Positions 9,718 to 19,773 are shown, counted from the first letter of the stretch. The stretch is DNA of 64,000 bases from Ephydatia muelleri (GCA_013339895.1 JABACO010000001.1:15742990-15806989), one strand, 5' to 3'. Numbers and translations: made by a program. The notes: a model not told the origin generated them from the letters alone.

Positions 9718-12700
9718 TATCAAATGCGGCAGTCACGCAAATGTCGTCTTCATCATCGCAGTCGTTGGCTTCTACTTCAGGTATTGTCACTACTCTTTCA
9801 CCGCATTCATCGGCATCCTTGCCACCGCAACCACAACCACCGCAACCACTCCCGCAGCTTCCGCCGGAACCACCTCCATCTAAACTTTTCATTTCTAAAG
9901 GTATGCCTTGCATTGTCCAGGGTTGCTCTGAGCGTGTAGCCCCCACTATGTGGAAGGCACACATGGCCAATCATGCTAAAGGCCTCTTTGTTGGGGAAGT
10001 ACCTGCTGCATGGTTACGGGATAACCAGTTGCAAATTTGTGACATGTGCTCCGACCTTGTTGCTATTTCCCAACTTCCCATTCATCAGCAGTCATGTCGG
10101 GCTAATCAGTTAAAAAACACGGACGTGGAGTCTATGTTGGTAGACTCACAGGTTCAGCCAGCTGATCTTCCCTCATTTGAAGAAATATGTGGTCTCAGAT
10201 GTCCCACTTTGCGTTTTATACCACATAGAGCAAAGCCATCATTCGCTCGTGTTCTGTCTTCTGTGTTATATGATATTATATTACAGAATTCAGTAACAGC
10301 ATGGAAGAAGCTGTTCATGTTGCCGAAATGTGTCCTCCCTACGGCAAAACGTGCAGGTCGCCACAACCACCCTGTTTCCATTGAGCTATTATGTGATCTC
10401 TGGTCCAGAGGTCATCTAAGTCAGTTGTGGCAGCGTGCTATGTCACGAGGATCATCCCCCAGATCTTTGGTTGATAGAAAGAAGGACTCTGGCCAGCTAC
10501 AGGTGTCTCATGCTGTCTCCTTGTCTCAAGATGGTCTGTTTGGCAAAGCATGTAATGTTTTAGTTTCCTGTGGTATTGCTCCGAATTCTGATGAAACATG
10601 GAACCTACTTGTGTCCAAGCATCCTAAAAGTGATTGTCCATCTGTTCCTGGTTTACCTCAGAATGATGTCTCCTTACCATCTAGCTTAAATCTTATGGCC
10701 ATCTTGCGTTCATTTCCCAAGCTGTCAGCCGCTGGCCCTTCGGGTCTTCGCATTCAGCATTTAATTGATGCAGCGGAAATTACTTTGCAAACACCTATTC
10801 TCCATTTGTTGAGGAAAGTTATCAACATCCTGGCTAGTGGGAAAGCTCCTGTAGATGTTTCAATCTTTCTTGCTGGTGGCAATTTAACAGCATTACAGAA
10901 ATCTAAACCTGGTTGCCCCTTAGATGTGCGTCCCATTGCAGTGGGAGAGGCTCTTCGTCGCTTAGTGGGGAAGTGCCTGTGTTCCATGTTGAAAAGTAAA
11001 GCAGCTGAGTTTTTTGATCCACTCCAACGGGGGGTTGCTTGTGCTGCAGGGGCGGAGAAAATTGCCCATGGTCTTAGAGGCTGCATGGATGAGAACTGGC
11101 AAGCTGAAGGTTTTACAGTGCTGAAGATAGACTTAGTGAATGCCTTTAATTTGGTAAGCCGCCATGCTCTTTTGTCAGAATGCAGTACACACTTCCCAGA
11201 GCTACTCCCGTGGGTTAGTTGGTGTTACAGCCGGCACCCTGTGCTGTGGCACACCTTAGGCAATTTAACTTCTCAATCAGGTGTGCAGCAAGGAGACCCA
11301 CTGGGCCCCTTGCTTTTCTCCCTCGTTCTCAATGTTGTGGTCAAAGCGATTGCCACTCATCCTGAATGCAGTGACCTTTCCTATCACGTGTGGTACCTTG
11401 ATGACGGTGTTCTTGCGGGCCCAAGTTTACATGTTAGGAAAGCACTCAGCTTGCTCATTGAGCTTGGCCCCCCACTTGGTCTTCATGTGAACATCAAGAA
11501 GTGTGAGGTTTTTAGCAGTGGGTGTTTGTCTCATTTCCCAATGGAGATGAAACAGTCCAGCAAACCCAATCTTGAGATCTTGGGAATACCTATTGGTGAC
11601 TCTGTCTTTTGTAGGGCTGTCCTGGATAGGAAAAGGTCTGAGGCAGGTGTTCTACTTAAGAGACTGGAAGATGTTGGTGAAGTCGACCCCCAAGTGGCTC
11701 TCGTACTCCTCCGGCTTTGTGGTGGTTACTGTAAGCTTGTCCATCTTGCTCGAGCCGTACCCCCTTCTTTCTCTCAGTCTGTTCTGCAGTTATTTGATCA
11801 AGATGTTCAAAAATGTTTCACTTCTTGCACAGGGGTGCATCCTTCCATTGCTGCATGGAAGCAGGCCCAGCTGAGCCTCAGCCGAGGAGGTCTTGGGCTG
11901 CGCTCCCTGTCTCATCATGCACCAGCAGCCTTTATTGCATCGTTATGTTTCTCTGGCCTGGGTTCAATTTCTCATGTACACCTCCTCCAGTTCTTGGAGA
12001 TATTTAATTCTTCAGTTCATCAGTCGGACAACATACAGATCGGATCCGTACTGGAAAAGTTACCTTCTCAGAAGACTCTTTCCAGTATATTGGACGATAA
12101 TATATTCCGAGTTCTCCAGGGTTCTCTGTCGATTGCTGACAGAGCTCGTCTCTTATCAGCATCCTCCCCACATGCATCCTCATGGCTGACGGTTACCCCA
12201 TCTGAAGGCCAAGGCTTACATTTAGACCCTCCAGTATTTCAGACAGCACTGAAGTGGTGGTTAGGGCTTGATACAGCTGAGGGTTCTATTTGTGCACTCT
12301 GCCCAGATAAAATGTTGGATCCCCTAGGGCATCATGCTACTACTTGTAAACGTGGTGGGGATGTAGTTTTCCTCCACAACAAGTTGCGGGACATATTGGC
12401 AGAAACATGTAGGCGAGCCCACTTAAGTGTTCAAGTAGAAGCTGGCTGCAACCCTACACCAGATCACAGCCACTCTCGTCCTGCAGATGTCCTCATTTCC
12501 AACTGGGTTCTGGGGAAAACGGCTGCCTGCGACTTATCAGTTACCTCTCCGCTGAACTCAAACATTATGTCTGAAGCAGGAGTAACTGCTGGAGCAGCTG
12601 CACAAGCCACTGAGCTCAGAAAGCATGAGGCCAACGATGTGAAGTGCAGCGAGTTAGGTTGGTTATGTATCCCTCTTGTGGTTGAGTCATATGGTGCATG

Positions 12701-12927
12701 GGGGAAAGAGGTTATGGAGTCATTTTCGAGTCTAGCCTCTCGCCTAGCCATAACATCATCAAGGCCTAAATCTGCTGTTCTATCAGAGCTGTATGGCCGA
12801 CTCAATCTGAACCTAGTAAGGGCTAATGTGAGGGCTATAATGTCCCGATATTGCCCTCTAAATTCTTTCTGAGGTGTTATTTAGCTTTGGTCATGTTCTT
12901 GTGTATTTTGTTTGTCAATATTGTTGT

Positions 12928-12958
<31 letters not shown>
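9718..12958 (+). mobile_element. Non-LTR retrotransposon (LINE), apparently full-length, TAA tail
   Basis: The 3.24-kb insertion is defined against the empty site at 1525-1533. It starts just after three TAA triplets and ends in (TAA)10 (12929-12958), then resumes with GAGCAC. The only ORF begins 23 nt inside the left edge, so there is almost no 5' UTR. The 3' UTR is about 56 nt before the TAA tail. One ORF with N-terminal zinc fingers, a central RT and a C-terminal restriction-like endonuclease is the architecture of the early-branching site-selective group (R2, R4/Dong, CRE, HERO). A TAA tail at a TAA target recalls Dong, which is known to use TAA repeats. Clade placement is not certain. 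Confidence 0.92.
9741..12872 (+). CDS. LINE polyprotein: zinc fingers, reverse transcriptase, restriction-like endonuclease
   Basis: The ORF is open for 1043 codons. An in-frame ATG at 9672 lies in flanking pogo DNA, so the ATG at 9741 is preferred. Residues 2-50 are Ser-rich, then Pro/Gln-rich. A C2H2 finger lies at 57-78 (C-x4-C-x11-H-x3-H), and a second Cys/His cluster at 100-119 (C-x2-C-x11-H-x3-C). RT motifs follow in order: AAGPSGL, RPIAVGE, LKIDLVNAF (Asp464), QQGDPLGP, YLDD (552-555) and LGIPIG. A CCHC knuckle is at 851-869. RPADV and ACDLSV give a D916-x14-D931 pair that fits the PD-x(12-14)-D endonuclease signature of R2-type elements. It would nick target DNA and copy its RNA onto the exposed end. 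No stop or frameshift is seen, so the copy looks young and perhaps active. Confidence 0.93.
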   Translation: MSSSSSQSLASTSGIVTTLSPHSSASLPPQPQPPQPLPQLPPEPPPSKLFISKGMPCIVQGCSERVAPTMWKAHMANHAKGLFVGEVPAAWLRDNQLQICDMCSDLVAISQLPIHQQSCRANQLKNTDVESMLVDSQVQPADLPSFEEICGLRCPTLRFIPHRAKPSFARVLSSVLYDIILQNSVTAWKKLFMLPKCVLPTAKRAGRHNHPVSIELLCDLWSRGHLSQLWQRAMSRGSSPRSLVDRKKDSGQLQVSHAVSLSQDGLFGKACNVLVSCGIAPNSDETWNLLVSKHPKSDCPSVPGLPQNDVSLPSSLNLMAILRSFPKLSAAGPSGLRIQHLIDAAEITLQTPILHLLRKVINILASGKAPVDVSIFLAGGNLTALQKSKPGCPLDVRPIAVGEALRRLVGKCLCSMLKSKAAEFFDPLQRGVACAAGAEKIAHGLRGCMDENWQAEGFTVLKIDLVNAFNLVSRHALLSECSTHFPELLPWVSWCYSRHPVLWHTLGNLTSQSGVQQGDPLGPLLFSLVLNVVVKAIATHPECSDLSYHVWYLDDGVLAGPSLHVRKALSLLIELGPPLGLHVNIKKCEVFSSGCLSHFPMEMKQSSKPNLEILGIPIGDSVFCRAVLDRKRSEAGVLLKRLEDVGEVDPQVALVLLRLCGGYCKLVHLARAVPPSFSQSVLQLFDQDVQKCFTSCTGVHPSIAAWKQAQLSLSRGGLGLRSLSHHAPAAFIASLCFSGLGSISHVHLLQFLEIFNSSVHQSDNIQIGSVLEKLPSQKTLSSILDDNIFRVLQGSLSIADRARLLSASSPHASSWLTVTPSEGQGLHLDPPVFQTALKWWLGLDTAEGSICALCPDKMLDPLGHHATTCKRGGDVVFLHNKLRDILAETCRRAHLSVQVEAGCNPTPDHSHSRPADVLISNWVLGKTAACDLSVTSPLNSNIMSEAGVTAGAAAQATELRKHEANDVKCSELGWLCIPLVVESYGAWGKEVMESFSSLASRLAITSSRPKSAVLSELYGRLNLNLVRANVRAIMSRYCPLNSF

Positions 12959-13007
12959 GAGCACTATTCAATACCAAATTTGTGACTTTTAGCCCCGGTC
13001 TCCCCTA

Positions 13008-13676
13008 GTTCACAATGGCAAGTTCATACCACATAATGGGCCTACATGTGAACTTCGGGTGTGAATTGCTTGTCATATGCGTGCATGCACATGTTTGTGA
13101 AGTGTACATCTACAGCATACATGTACATGTAGCAACAAACTCCTTGTTATGATGCTGCACAATGGAACGAGTTCTTGTTATAACTATTTGGAATGTAAAA
13201 AAATAAGGCCTCATGCATATGCTGCGTGAGGAATTTCTTGGAGATTGCCATTTAAAGGGGCCTTCGAGCAGATAACTTGCAGCGTTTCGTAGATGTATGT
13301 CGACAACATGGTTATGCCCTCTACAAGGTAGCTTCCCATGGTCGTGATGCCTTTTGCCAGCGCTATGGCATTGCCAAACGAAGATTGGTGGCCAAATATT
13401 TTTCTTAGTTAAATCACGCACTTCACTATCGTACTTGTAATGCCACGGTCGGCCGTCCAAACTCGTCAACTTAAAACTGCATGTTTCATCCGGTGGCATC
13501 ACTGATTTTGGCACCTCACAAAATACTCTGTTAGTACAAATGTGCGAACTATTTGCAGGTAAATAACTTTGGTACTCTTTTTAGACTGAGTTACTGTTCA
13601 AATCAATACACTGTAGTTCAGGTAGAAGGTCTGAGTGGGGAGCTATCCCCAATGCTGCCTCGCTTTCCCCAAACAC

Positions 13677-13720
<44 letters not shown>

Positions 13721-13854
13721 ACACACACACACACTCCTTTCATCGAGAGCTTGCAGTATGGCTACACTATTGTATTGAATTATTGAATCTGAATTGTGGC
13801 ATGATTAATATACATAATAATTATAATTATATATTTAATATTCAGACACTACAG
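13008..13854 (+). repeat. Array-unit intron with CA tract, upstream of A exon
   Basis: This sequence continues from the pogo insertion and is non-coding. A (CA)n tract of about 62 bp lies at 13673-13734. The segment ends with the polypyrimidine region and acceptor of the next LDLa exon. A reverse-strand ORF across 13110-13514 is conserved only because the DNA is duplicated. Confidence 0.7.
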
Positions 13855-13962
13855 TTTGTACACCAAGCCAATTCCGATGCTCCAGTGGACAGTGCGTATC
13901 AGCAAGCAACCGATGTAATGGTGTGTCTAGTTGCGCCGACGGAAGTGATGAAATAGGCTGCA
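13855..13962 (+). CDS. LDLa exon 2, type A
   Basis: A complete 108-nt LDLa module, phase 1-1. Cysteines lie in VCTP, FRC, GQCV, NRC, SSC and IGC, with calcium-site residues ADGSDE. The acceptor is preceded by a poly-AT/TTCAG stretch. Two in-frame acceptors 9 nt apart are possible (13846 or 13855), a feature of all A exons. The donor is GCA|GTGAGT. It differs from the other A exons by Val for Ile after GQC. Confidence 0.8.
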
Positions 13963-14250
13963 GTGAGTTTTTAATTGTACTTTGCATAACTGTACACAGT
14001 TTATTGACGAGGTAATGCAAGGGAGCATACATGTATATACTAGAATGAGTTTCAACAATACAATGCATATTGCATAATTTGATAAAGAAATGCTCACCAC
14101 CTTTTCACGACACGTGTGCTTTAAAAGTATTCACGCAAAGAACATGTGACATATGTTGGAGGTGCATGTTAGTGATAAACGCATATGTTTTTGGACAACA
14201 CGTGCTTCTATTTGCTGAATGACTCGTAGGTAGCTAAGTGGGAGGGAGGG

Positions 14251-14276
14251 CAGCCCCGAATCCAGGAATATGTAAT

Positions 14277-14308
<32 letters not shown>

Positions 14309-14760
14309 TACCAGAGGGGCGGTAATGTACAGTGTATGAAGCTATTTCAACAAAGAGGGGGCAAGTCCGCTTACGGCTATCGGCTATATATACCAAAACT
14401 GGGGGTGGGGGGGGGGGGGGGATGGGGTGGGTCCGCTTACGGCTATTAGTATATACCAAAACTGGGGGTGGGGGGGGGGGGAGGTCAGTCCGCTTACGGC
14501 TATATACTAAAACTAGGGGGGAAGGGGCGGGGTGTGCAGTTGGAAAGTTAAATGAACTCATTCGTCACTCACATGCACGCTTCTCTACTAAAACACAAGG
14601 AACATCACGACAAACGGGTCCACTCCGCTCCGCTCCGGCCCTGTCGTGTTCCACCGCTTCGTTGACATTGTCCGAGTAATCGGGACTTTTAAGTTTGAGC
14701 AGGATCCAGGAATTTGTTAGGCGGTTTTACCAGAGGGGCGGCATGTTTCAGAAAAGGGGG
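14251..14760 (+). repeat. Poly-G minisatellite block, left copy
   Basis: A run of 30 G (14277-14306) is followed by three repeats of the form TCCGCTTACGGCTAT, then TATATACCAAAACT, then a G run. Direct copies of ATCCAGGAAT..TTTACCAGAGGGGCGG bracket the block (near 14260-14325 and 14704-14745). The G runs can form several quadruplexes. Pro/Gly reading frames here are artefacts. Confidence 0.9.
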
Positions 14761-14990
14761 GGGGTCCCCCCCCATGACTATGCTGGATCCGGGGCCCGGG
14801 GCTGAGGGAGCGAGGGGGATATCTGAGGGAGCGAGGGGGATATACAAAAGGCCAGGGAATAATTAACTTATTAAAAATTGCGTAGCAAATTTGCTACGCA
14901 CGATTAAAGTTGATTAGCAACTCGCATAGCAATTTTTCCCCCTCCGAAATGTGTGACGGTTCATCATTTGAACACAAAGCAGAGCTACCA
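14761..14990. other. 225-bp segment present only in the left duplicate
   Basis: It contains G8/C8 facing runs (near 14757-14772), two 21-bp tandem copies of a GAGGGAGCGAGGGGGATAT unit, and a perfect 22-bp palindrome at 14879-14900 (TGCGTAGCAAA and its complement). In the other duplicate the sequence passes directly from GAAAAGGGG to CCACCATCAC, consistent with deletion between G-rich ends. Confidence 0.75.
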
Positions 14991-15450
14991 CCCCCCCTCC
15001 CCTCAACGAGGCCACCATCACATTTAATATTTTAATCCACCTGTATTTACGCCTTCGTGCGTACGCGCGTTCTGGCATATTACATGTATTAAATTATTAT
15101 ACATACATGTATTAAATAAAACAGGATTGAAAAACATAGCATGACAAACTCTCCCTGAACGCACGATCAACCTAAGATAGAGTAGAGCGGTGCCCCATCA
15201 TCGAACCCAAGTCTACTTCTCCAGTGACTCCACTTCACCAGTGAGCCCCTCAAATGGATGCCCTTATGATGGCAATAGCTAGACGTGCCCTACCGCACAT
15301 ATTTGAGAGTAGGGTTTTCCCCATTTGTGCTGCTAATCTCTTCAAAAATGTTTGGCATATACATGCACAGTACGTACCACATTTTAACTTAGAAAAAAAA
15401 AACAAAACCATTTTAATTAATAATGATTAAGAAATAATTTTATGCTATGA

Positions 15451-15712
15451 AAGAATGCCAATCAGAAAGGCGTCTGTACAAAACGATACTCGCGCAACGT
15501 TTCATCAGCGGGATTGTACACGCTCACGTGACATCGTACGCAAGGTCAGGTATATAAAATTCGGCCCCTTTCACGAAGGCGTACGAAATCGTTAATCGTG
15601 GATTTGCTGATATTTATTGTCGCGCTCGATGTCACGTGAGCGTGTACAATCCCGCTGATGAAACGTTGCGCGAGTATCGTTTTGTACAGACGCCTTTTAG
15701 ATTGGCATTCTT
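15451..15712. repeat. Inverted repeat, 86-bp arms, left copy
   Basis: The arms at 15451-15536 and 15627-15712 are complementary almost throughout (AAGAATGCCAATC at the outside, CTCACGTGACATCG at the inside), around a 90-nt loop. CACGTG E-box motifs lie near the inner ends of both arms. It could be a foldback mini-element; no target duplication is evident. Reverse-strand ORFs across it are not convincing. Confidence 0.85.
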
Positions 15713-16021
15713 TTGTACCGTAAATACGCTCTCTTCGCGCAGCACTTACACTGAGCACGCGTCTGCAATCGCATCGCAGTTCTCTGCGACAATGCTTTGA
15801 AGTTTCGCATCTTATAAAAACTGCTTCGCAAAATGCGATGCGATACAGGTTAAATTATTCCCTGAAGGCGTATATACTTTATCACTGAGTGGTCGACACC
15901 CACAGTATGACTAAACAACACAATTTAAGTCTTAGCGCTGTGAAGCAATACTGACAAAACTTTGTGACAAATCACATTACGTACAGTAAATGCATATTAT
16001 TGACATGTTTTGTATGTACAG

Positions 16022-16129
16022 ATTGTACTTCAAATCAATTTGCGTGTTCAAATGGGCAATGCATTTATTCAAGCTGGCGATGTGATGGCATTATTGACTG
16101 CATTAATGCTACTGATGAAATTAACTGCA
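16022..16129 (+). CDS. LDLa exon 3, type C
   Basis: A complete 108-nt module with cysteines in [29 protein letters not shown]. The second half of the calcium region is INATDE instead of D-x-S-D-E, so one ligand is altered in every C exon. The first bases (ATTGTACTTC) resemble B exons; most later C exons begin TTTGTCTTTC. Acceptor GTACAG, donor GCA|GTGAGT, phase 1-1. Confidence 0.8.
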
Positions 16130-16576
16130 GTGAGTTTTTGAGAAATTATCCCATGCACACTTAGACTTAGCTACAGTCTCTCTACCTGTCTGTATTAATC
16201 TTTGTCTTCTAGAATTATTGGGTATGTAAGAACAACATTGTTAGCTGCAACAGCAGTAAGCTAGAAGCATGCATATGTGTATGTCACTCGATGCCATCTA
16301 GCTAAACGAACTAAGCATGCATCCCAGAGTATTTAAATCACAAATAACGACAATAATACATGTGTATACAGTTGCTGACCAAAGCTTGCCGCCTTAATCC
16401 ATTTGGCACTCTGTTATCAAACGTTGAACGGAATGAAGTTTACTGCGGAAATGAGAATCACCATTATAGCAATTATGTACCTTATTAGAAGTTGACAAGT
16501 TTTGAGAATTCGCCATTATAAGCATGCAGTGTACTCTTTCTGTTTAATCGTTTATACGTGAAAATATTTATTTCTA

Positions 16577-17764
16577 TGTTGAGGAGAGGACAATACCTGT
16601 CGACAGAGTTGAAAGGATAGTAGTGGAAGTAGAGGAGAGGGGGAGTAACGGCCAACAGAGCTGAAAAGGAAAGGAAAAGTGGTAGTAGCCCTCCCCCTAA
16701 AGATGAGCTTGGGTCCACAGAAGAACTGCTTAAGGAATTAGCAGACACGTCCTTTATAAATCAAATAGCTAGCCACCATTGGACATTTTTAGACTCTTGT
16801 ATAGCCAACAAGGTTTATCCTTTGGGGATGAAGGCGTTTGTACCGTGTGCAGTGTATAAAGCAAATGATGATCTGAGGAAACAATGGAAAGTGATACTAA
16901 ACAACACGGCCCTGGAATTGGTAGAAGTCTGTAGAAAACACTATGAAAAGCTAATTAACAGTAGCACAGATAAGATCAACCAGCTGTATGTTAAAGGAGA
17001 GCAACTGAGGTCGGAAGAAGACAGGGGGAAGTTCCAAAGAAAAAGAGCCACAATTGAAGAAGAAATAAAAAGAAGAGAGAATGAAATGAGCAAATCCAGA
17101 AGGAAGAAGCTGCAGAACACCATCAGAAAGCACAAAGAAGGGAGGGTGTTTGTAGAGAATTGCCTGGTAGAAAAAGATAGGCACCAAGTAGAAAATGAAA
17201 CAGAAGTGAGACAAAGGAGTGAGAAGGAAAGAGACTCAGTATCAAAAAGGCCAGAAACCCCCGTAGTAAGGAACATAACAGCAGCCCCCCAGTCTACAAA
17301 GACAACAAGCAGTGAAGATAAAGTCACCAGAGTAAAAAATTTTGTGAGGGGAAGACCTGTCAGTAGTACAGGGAGGACAGAAAGCAGCACAATAGAGGCA
17401 AAACACACCCAATCCGTTCCACCACTAATACCCAACCTAACCCAAGACCTTTTACCAGAAGAGGGTGGAGAGCCCCATATGGGGAACACTCCATATCACA
17501 GAGGTGGGGTAGAACAAACAGATACCCGAACTTCCAACACCCTTGGGACTGGTGGGCCGCACAAAACTTGCACTGGGTTAAGGGGTGGACTCAACCTCAA
17601 CAAAAGACTGTAGGTAACCGTTTCCCTCCGCAACAACCTGCAACCAGCAATAGCTGGGCATCAAGGTGGAGTAGTTGGTCTTTTTAGAAGCCCTCTACAC
17701 CACCGAGGAAGAAAGTAGACCCCCAAAACATTGGTGTAGAGGGCAATCACAATTGGATCTATGT
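16577..17764 (+). mobile_element. 1.2-kb inserted sequence at the duplication junction
   Basis: The sequence is absent from all other units and has a different composition (A/G-rich coding strand). On its left the array stops just before a B-exon acceptor. On its right the array restarts 4.4 kb earlier in unit terms, at GTAGCTTCCCATGG. A perfect 13-bp stem (17690-17702 with 17732-17744, GCCCTCTACACCA) with a 29-nt loop lies near the right end. It carries one long ORF. It may be a truncated retroelement, but no terminal repeats or target duplication are seen. Confidence 0.6.
16828..17613 (+). CDS. Retroelement-like ORF of unknown family, N-terminus missing
   Basis: From the first ATG this is 261 codons. 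The same frame is open upstream to about 16640 without an ATG, so the start is probably lost. The upstream part has FLDSC then VYPLGM, and next comes L-KQW-VIL-NTALELVE. Charged, probably coiled-coil sequence (EEEIKRRENEMSKSRRKKLQ, near residues 75-105) follows, then a Ser/Thr/Pro-rich tail. The FL-x2-C, P-x-G, W-x2-IL spacing reminds me of the region upstream of the RT in Penelope-like and related retroelements; this is memory, not a search. No RT follows. It could also be an ORF1 or gag-like protein. Confidence 0.45.
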   Translation: MKAFVPCAVYKANDDLRKQWKVILNNTALELVEVCRKHYEKLINSSTDKINQLYVKGEQLRSEEDRGKFQRKRATIEEEIKRRENEMSKSRRKKLQNTIRKHKEGRVFVENCLVEKDRHQVENETEVRQRSEKERDSVSKRPETPVVRNITAAPQSTKTTSSEDKVTRVKNFVRGRPVSSTGRTESSTIEAKHTQSVPPLIPNLTQDLLPEEGGEPHMGNTPYHRGGVEQTDTRTSNTLGTGGPHKTCTGLRGGLNLNKRL

Positions 17765-18114
17765 CAGGAGTAGCTTCCCATGGTCGTGATGCCTTTTGCC
17801 AGCGCTATGGCATTGCCAAACGAAGATTGGTGGCCAAATATTTTTCTTAGTTAAATCACGCACTTCACTATCGTACTTGTAATGCCACGGTCGGCCGTCC
17901 AAACTCGTCAACTTAAAACTGCATGCTTCATCCGGTGGCATCACTGATTTTGGCACCTCACAAAATACTCTGTCAGTACAAATGTGCGAACTATTTGCAG
18001 GTAAATAACTTTGGTACTCTTTTTAGACTGAATTACTGTTCAAATCAATACACTGTAGTTCAGCTAGAAGGTCTGAGTCGGGAGCTATCCCCAATGCTGC
18101 CTCGCTTTCCCCAA

Positions 18115-18285
<171 letters not shown>

Positions 18286-18404
18286 CCTTTCATCGAGAGC
18301 TTGCAGTATGGCTACACTATTGTATTGAATTATTGAATCTGAAATGTGGCATGATTAATATACATAATAATTATAATTATATATTTAATATTCAGACACT
18401 ACAG

Positions 18405-18512
18405 TTTGTACACCAAGCCAATTCCGATGCTCCAGTGGACAGTGCGTATCAGCAAGCAACCGATGTAATGGTGTGTCTAGTTGCGCCGACGGAAGTGATG
18501 AAATAGGCTGCA
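18405..18512 (+). CDS. LDLa exon 4, type A
   Basis: This duplicate of exon 2 has the same protein sequence, including the Val after GQC. It is open, 108 nt and phase 1-1. Confidence 0.8.
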
Positions 18513-18828
18513 GTGAGTTTTTAATTGTACTTTGCATAACTGTACACAGTTTATTGACGAGGTGGTAATGCAAGGGAGCATACATGTATATACTAGAATG
18601 AGTTTCAACAATACAATGCATATTGCATAATTTGATAAAGAAATGCTCACCACCTTTTCACGACAAGTGTGCTTTAAAGTATTCACGCAAAGAACATGTG
18701 ACATATGTTGGAGGTGCATGTTAGTGATAAACGCATATGTTTTTGGACAACACGTGCTTCTATTTGCTGAATGACTCGTAGGTAGCTAAGTGGGAGGGAG
18801 GGCAGCCCCGAATCCAGGAATATGTAAT

Positions 18829-18864
<36 letters not shown>

Positions 18865-19110
18865 GGGGGTTTACCAGAGGGGCGGTAATGTACAGTGTAT
18901 GAAGCTATTTCAACAAAGAGGGGGCAGTCCGCTTACGGCTATCGGCTATATATACCAAAACTGGGGGTGGGGGTGGGGGGGGGGGGGGGGGGGAATGGGG
19001 TGGGTCCGCTTACGGCTATTAGTATATACCAAAACTGGGGGGGGGGGGGGGGGGGGAGGTCAGTCCGCTTACGGCTATATACCAAAACTAGGGGGGAAGG
19101 GGCGGGGTGT
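18829..19110 (+). repeat. Poly-G minisatellite block, right copy
   Basis: It starts with 35 consecutive G (18829-18863), then the same three TCCGCTTACGGCTAT repeats with G runs whose lengths differ from the left copy. It is quadruplex-prone. Confidence 0.9.
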
Positions 19111-19773
19111 GCAGTTGGAAAGTTAAATGAACTCATTCGTCACTCACATGCACGCTTCTCTACTAAAACACAAGGAACATCACGACAAACGGGTCCACTC
19201 CGCTCCGCTCCTGCCCTGTCGTGTTCCACCGCTTCGTTGACATTGTCCGAGTAATCGGGACTTTTAAGTTTGACGCAGGATCCAGGAATTTGTTAGGCAG
19301 TTTTACCAGAGGGGCGGCATGTTTCAGAAAAGGGGCCACCATCACATTAAATATTTTAATCCACCTGTATTTACGCCTTCGTGCGTACGCGCGTTCTGGC
19401 ATATACATGTATTAAATTATTATACATACATATATTAAATAAAACAGGATTGAAAAACATAGCATGACAAACTCTCCCTGAACGCACGATCAACCTAAGA
19501 TAGAGTAGAGCGGTGCCCTATCATTAAACCCAAGTCTACTTCTCCAGTGACTCCACTTCACCAGTGAGCCCCTCAAATGGATGCCCTTATGATGGCAATA
19601 GCTAGACGTGCCCTACCGCACATATTTGAGAGTAGGGTTTTCCCCATTTGTGCTGCTAATCTCTTCAAAAAATGTTTGGCATATACATGCACAGTACGTA
19701 CCACATTTTAACTTAGAAAAAAAAACAAAACCATTTTAATTAATAATGATTAAGAAATAATTTTATGCTATGA

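Larger units (their letters stand above)
7091..13007 (+). mobile_element. pogo-family DNA transposon carrying a nested LINE
   Basis: The element proper is 7093-13005. The left end GGGGAGACCGGGGCTACAAG and the complement of the right end (12981-13005) match at 24 of 25 positions. TA lies on both sides (7091-7092 and 13006-13007), the target duplication expected of the Tc1/mariner/pogo superfamily. Without the LINE at 9718-12958 it is about 2.67 kb, a normal pogo size. It sits in an array unit; relative to the unit at 48.95 kb about 26 bp next to the insertion point are missing. The enclosed transposase is broken, so it could move only with outside help. Confidence 0.92.
13323..16577 (+). repeat. 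3.2-kb tandem duplication, left copy
   Basis: The segment from GTAGCTTCCCATGG through the sequence before a B-exon acceptor is repeated at 17765-20893 with few substitutions. The left copy has a shorter CA tract (about 62 vs 168 bp) and a shorter first G run. It also holds roughly 225 bp (14761-14985) missing from the right copy. Its B exon was lost at the junction with the inserted sequence at 16577. Confidence 0.9.

Noticed and set aside
9672-9740. Upstream in-frame ATG of the LINE ORF
   Set aside because: It lies in pogo sequence left of the insertion point, as shown by the empty site, so it is not part of the element.
13310-13410. Possible SRCR or helix-turn-helix exon on the + strand (CRQHGYAL..GRDAFCQRYG)
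   Set aside because: It has no matching domain spacing. Diverged copies do not keep the frame, and there is no clear splice site on both sides.
1722-13514. A reverse-strand ORF of 65-134 codons conserved at 1722-2090, 13110-13514 and 17759-17956
   Set aside because: It is conserved only where the DNA itself is a recent duplicate. In older units it is interrupted, and it shows no family motif.
14208-14679. Pro-rich and Gly-rich ORFs over the G-run block
   Set aside because: They arise from G/C homopolymers and have no splice or start context.
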